From: an uncultured Eubacteriales bacterium
GTDB taxonomy: Bacteria > Bacillota > Clostridia > Peptostreptococcales > Anaerovoracaceae
DNA: 35,094 nt
NCBI GenBank assembly: GCA_900315895.1
Contig: ONAY01000015.1
Coordinates: 1 to 35,094, forward strand
Reading direction: 5' to 3'
Every line of letters starts with the position of its first letter. Position 1 is the stretch's first letter. Below, piece after piece: positions 34,101 to 35,094 of this stretch. The position numbers and the translations under genes are program-made. The notes under the pieces were generated by a model. That model saw only the letters and a list, made by a program, of their open reading frames with translations, had not been told where the DNA came from and searched no databases.

Positions 34101-34880
34101 CCCGGCCTGAGCGGCCTGTGCGTAAAGCTGGCTGATGGAGTTCTGTATCCCGCCTATGGCTGACTGCTTGGCAGCCTGTATCTGTCTGTTCTGAGCATCG
34201 ATCTGAGCCATGGCCGAATCCACCTGGGCTATGCCCGATTCGATCTGGGCTCTGGCTTCGGCGATCTTTTCATTGATGCTGGCGATCAGCTTGTTGTTCA
34301 GTTCTTCCACCTTGTCGGAATCGATCAGCACGTTGATCTGGGATTCCAGAAGTCCGCCGGCCCTGACGGATGCAACGCCGGTGGTCCCTTCCAGCGGGGT
34401 GGTCAGGGTCTGGGTGGTGAACTCCGAAAGTTCCTCAAGGTCGTAGCCCTCTCTGTCCACCGCAGCAACCATGATGGGTATCATGGTGGGATTCAGCTTC
34501 AGAATATAGGGCGCGCCTATGTTGTCCCCCCAGCTGCCTTCCACCAGGTCCACCTGCTGCAAAACATCCACCACCGCAGAGTCCATGGAGGTGCCGTTCT
34601 CGAACTCCATCATGACCAGTGAATAGCTGGGATTTGAAGAGGACATCAGAGTCTTCATGTTCTCCACTGTTGCCAGACTCTGCTCCAAAGGTTTAGTCAC
34701 CTCTTCCTGGACCTCCTCGGGAGTGGCTCCAGGATAGGTGGTCATTATCATCACATAGGGAAGATCTATGGACGGCAAAAGATCCGGGGTCAGCCTCCCG
34801 AAGGAGACAACGCCCAGAGCTATCACCACTATGACCGATACGATTATCGTAAGGGGTTTTTTAACGCTGTACTTCGTCAT
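31191..34880 (-). CDS. RND-superfamily efflux permease with coiled-coil insertion
   Basis: A 1229-residue membrane transporter of the HAE-1/AcrB-like RND type. It starts MTKYSVKKPLTIIVSVIVVI, has the periplasm-side domain, then TM4-like FLRDLRPTFITLLSIPISLTFAL and VSVGMLVDNSIVVIENIYRLR (the proton-relay region), and a mirrored second half ending in ILNGVVVNNGIVLVDYINQLR and TSVTTILGLIMLAMG. Unlike AcrB (about 1050), an insertion of about 200 residues (roughly 188-400) rich in A, Q, I and E forms a long coiled coil (IASINEKIAEARAQIESGIA, QLQATRQQLVQALAELDQQA). No membrane-fusion protein gene is adjacent. No ribosome site is visible; the ATG is kept by homology. Confidence 0.92.
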   Translation of the reverse strand: MTKYSVKKPLTIIVSVIVVIALGVVSFGRLTPDLLPSIDLPYVMIMTTYPGATPEEVQEEVTKPLEQSLATVENMKTLMSSSNPSYSLVMMEFENGTSMDSAVVDVLQQVDLVEGSWGDNIGAPYILKLNPTMIPIMVAAVDREGYDLEELSEFTTQTLTTPLEGTTGVASVRAGGLLESQINVLIDSDKVEELNNKLIASINEKIAEARAQIESGIAQVDSAMAQIDAQNRQIQAAKQSAIGGIQNSISQLYAQAAQAGQAAQGIATTIEGYANAAAQSANEIAEALANLDLDNLPTQEDLEAFAEETGLALAELQATLQNLSNMIGNISLPTIPTSGEINSAISAAFNGIDSIYQAETQLAVAKSQLQATRQQLVQALAELDQQAEEALKQADLPGMITIQSISQILMAQNFDMPAGYIQDEEGARYLVSVGDKLSGVDEIKSMILFNIEGLGDIHVSDVAEVFVSDNSDDSYASINGNTGVLLTFMRQSNSSTTAASDNLKETFRELEEKYDGLRFSVLMDQGDYIYLVIEALLQSLGFGALFAILVLLLFLRDLRPTFITLLSIPISLTFALVLMYFSGVTINLISLSGLAVSVGMLVDNSIVVIENIYRLRTMGVDRLRSAVAGAKEVGAAITSSTLTTVCVFAPIVFVQGLTKQLFKDMALTITYSLLASLVIALTLVPALASRMLKGEPKKGGKATGKLLEGYKRLLNWNLNHKLLLSVVVVVLLVFSVQTALSRGFVFLPDMTTPQMAGTITMNDEEATIQQTAETSDRVLKIAGDVDGVGVAGAMLSTNSEYGSFLGDTADNITDLYIVLEDDTKRTSKEIAEEILEKTKGLPCTVEITTTSSITEYTTALGGRGVTINLYSTDNDALTRTAKMVGDKLSQVEGVKSVDNGLTDAETEYHFTIDKAKAIRNGLTVAQVYAAVAQEVTFQQTATTLTIGGDTYDVVVSKGEGTEITLDDLMSLEVADGVLLKDVSNLVEKEALPSIQRLDQETYLSVTAEAEEGYNITLLTDKCMDATDQLKLPQNVRMEYSGENETIMVAMRDLFKMMLVGILLVYLIMVAQFQSFKSPFIVMFTIPLAFTGGFLALILFNKEVSVVSMMGLIILNGVVVNNGIVLVDYINQLRARGMNKRAAIITAGATRMRPVLMTSVTTILGLIMLAMGKSAGTDMMQPLALVCIGGLTYATLLTLLVVPVIYDIMNGEKFTYVKAEDVDISDLIIT

Positions 34881-34906
34881 GTATTAGTTGCGATTATTAT
34901 GTTACG

Positions 34907-34922
34907 TGCCGTAAAAACGGCA
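34907..34922 (-). other. small hairpin in the leader of the RND gene
   Basis: The perfect arms TGCCGT / ACGGCA with a 4-base loop lie between the sigma-A promoter and the ATG of the permease, about 26 bases before it. It may replace or modulate ribosome recruitment, since no Shine-Dalgarno is visible. Confidence 0.5.
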
Positions 34923-34948
34923 TATTGCCCCAATATTACCGATTGTAT

Positions 34949-34978
34949 ATTATACCATTTAATACAAGGGGTATTCAA
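34949..34978 (-). promoter_or_regulatory. sigma-A promoter of the RND permease gene
   Basis: On the minus strand the -35 is TTGAAT (34973-34978), the spacer 18 bases and the -10 TATAAT (34949-34954), a perfect -10 hexamer. The start point is expected near 34942, with a leader of about 60 bases. Confidence 0.85.
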
Positions 34979-34979
34979 C

Positions 34980-34998
34980 AAAAAAAGACAGGCCCCGG
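34980..34998 (-). terminator. right half of an interrupted terminator
   Basis: On the minus strand CACCGGGGCCTGTC is followed by seven T residues, the look of the second arm and T-tract of a terminator. Its partner arm (GACAGGCCCCGGTG) is not present in the window; the IS3-family end begins directly at the loop side. The terminator of an upstream gene was probably split by the insertion. Confidence 0.45.
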
Positions 34999-35094
34999 TG
35001 AACTGACCCCAAAAGGTTAGACAAAATACGGGCAAACATTTAAGCAACTTTAGAGGATTGGATCCTGTATTGAACAGGGCTCAGTCCTCTTAGT
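34999..35094 (-). mobile_element. IS3-family insertion sequence, right end only
   Basis: The sequence starts TGAACTGACCCCAAAAGG and continues TTAGACA, the typical terminal inverted repeat of IS3-family (IS150-like) elements, with TG as the outermost bases. The rest of the element runs beyond the window. Confidence 0.85.
35040..35094 (-). CDS. IS3-family transposase orfB, last codons only
   Basis: The final 17 codons read LRGLSPVQYRIQSSKVA followed by TAA at 35040-35042. The LxGLSPxQYR ending is characteristic of the IS3/IS150 orfB integrase C-terminus. The rest lies outside the window. It is too short for a functional statement about this copy. Confidence 0.85.
   Translation of the reverse strand, partial: LRGLSPVQYRIQSSKVA

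Overview
The window reads as a chromosomal piece from an anaerobic, amino-acid-fermenting Clostridia-type Firmicute. The evidence is a complete D-ornithine/B12 aminomutase fermentation cluster, strong GGAGG ribosome sites, sigma-A promoters of the TTGAAA/TATAAT type, a sigma-54 activator of the RocR type and an F-type ATP synthase. Genus cannot be fixed from the sequence. Both ends lie inside insertion sequences (IS30 family on the left, IS3 family on the right), so this is probably a contig broken at repeats.

Layout: 1-1180, 5' part of an IS30-family transposase. 1250-11416, minus-strand ornithine operon in the order ord-ortA-ortB-oraS-oraE-glmL-like-orr-DUF2804. 11497-13165, its control region: a near-perfect -24/-12 promoter, two palindromic candidate enhancer sites, a terminator, and a PAS-AAA+-Fis activator gene with a third copy of the palindrome at its own promoter. 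13313-16250, a plus-strand set of ArsR-type regulator, EamA transporter, membrane protein and HD hydrolase, ending in a terminator. 16537-19412, a minus-strand sugar operon (PfkB kinase, small membrane protein, fucose/arabinose-isomerase-like enzyme) whose promoter lies inside the upstream terminator. 19429-28071, a minus-strand operon with a WalJ-like metallo-hydrolase, atpB-E-F-(delta/alpha fusion)-G-D-C, a membrane protein and a HAD phosphatase. 28073-34880, minus-strand L-cysteine desulfidase-like protein, aldo/keto reductase with ferredoxin tail, RNase H and a large RND permease. 34999-35094, 3' end of an IS3-family element.

How it fits together: ornithine is racemised (Orr), rearranged by the B12/PLP aminomutase (OraS/OraE, possibly serviced by the GlmL-like ATPase), oxidised (Ord) and cleaved thiolytically (OrtA/OrtB) to alanine and acetyl-CoA, under a sigma-54 activator that probably senses the substrate.

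The most unusual item is the ATP synthase. No atpH gene is present. Instead the alpha subunit carries an N-terminal extension of about 80 residues that looks like the C-terminal domain of the delta subunit, so the usual delta N-terminal domain is missing from this operon. Second is a pair of related, very long hairpins placed on either side of the glmL-like gene in the ornithine operon.
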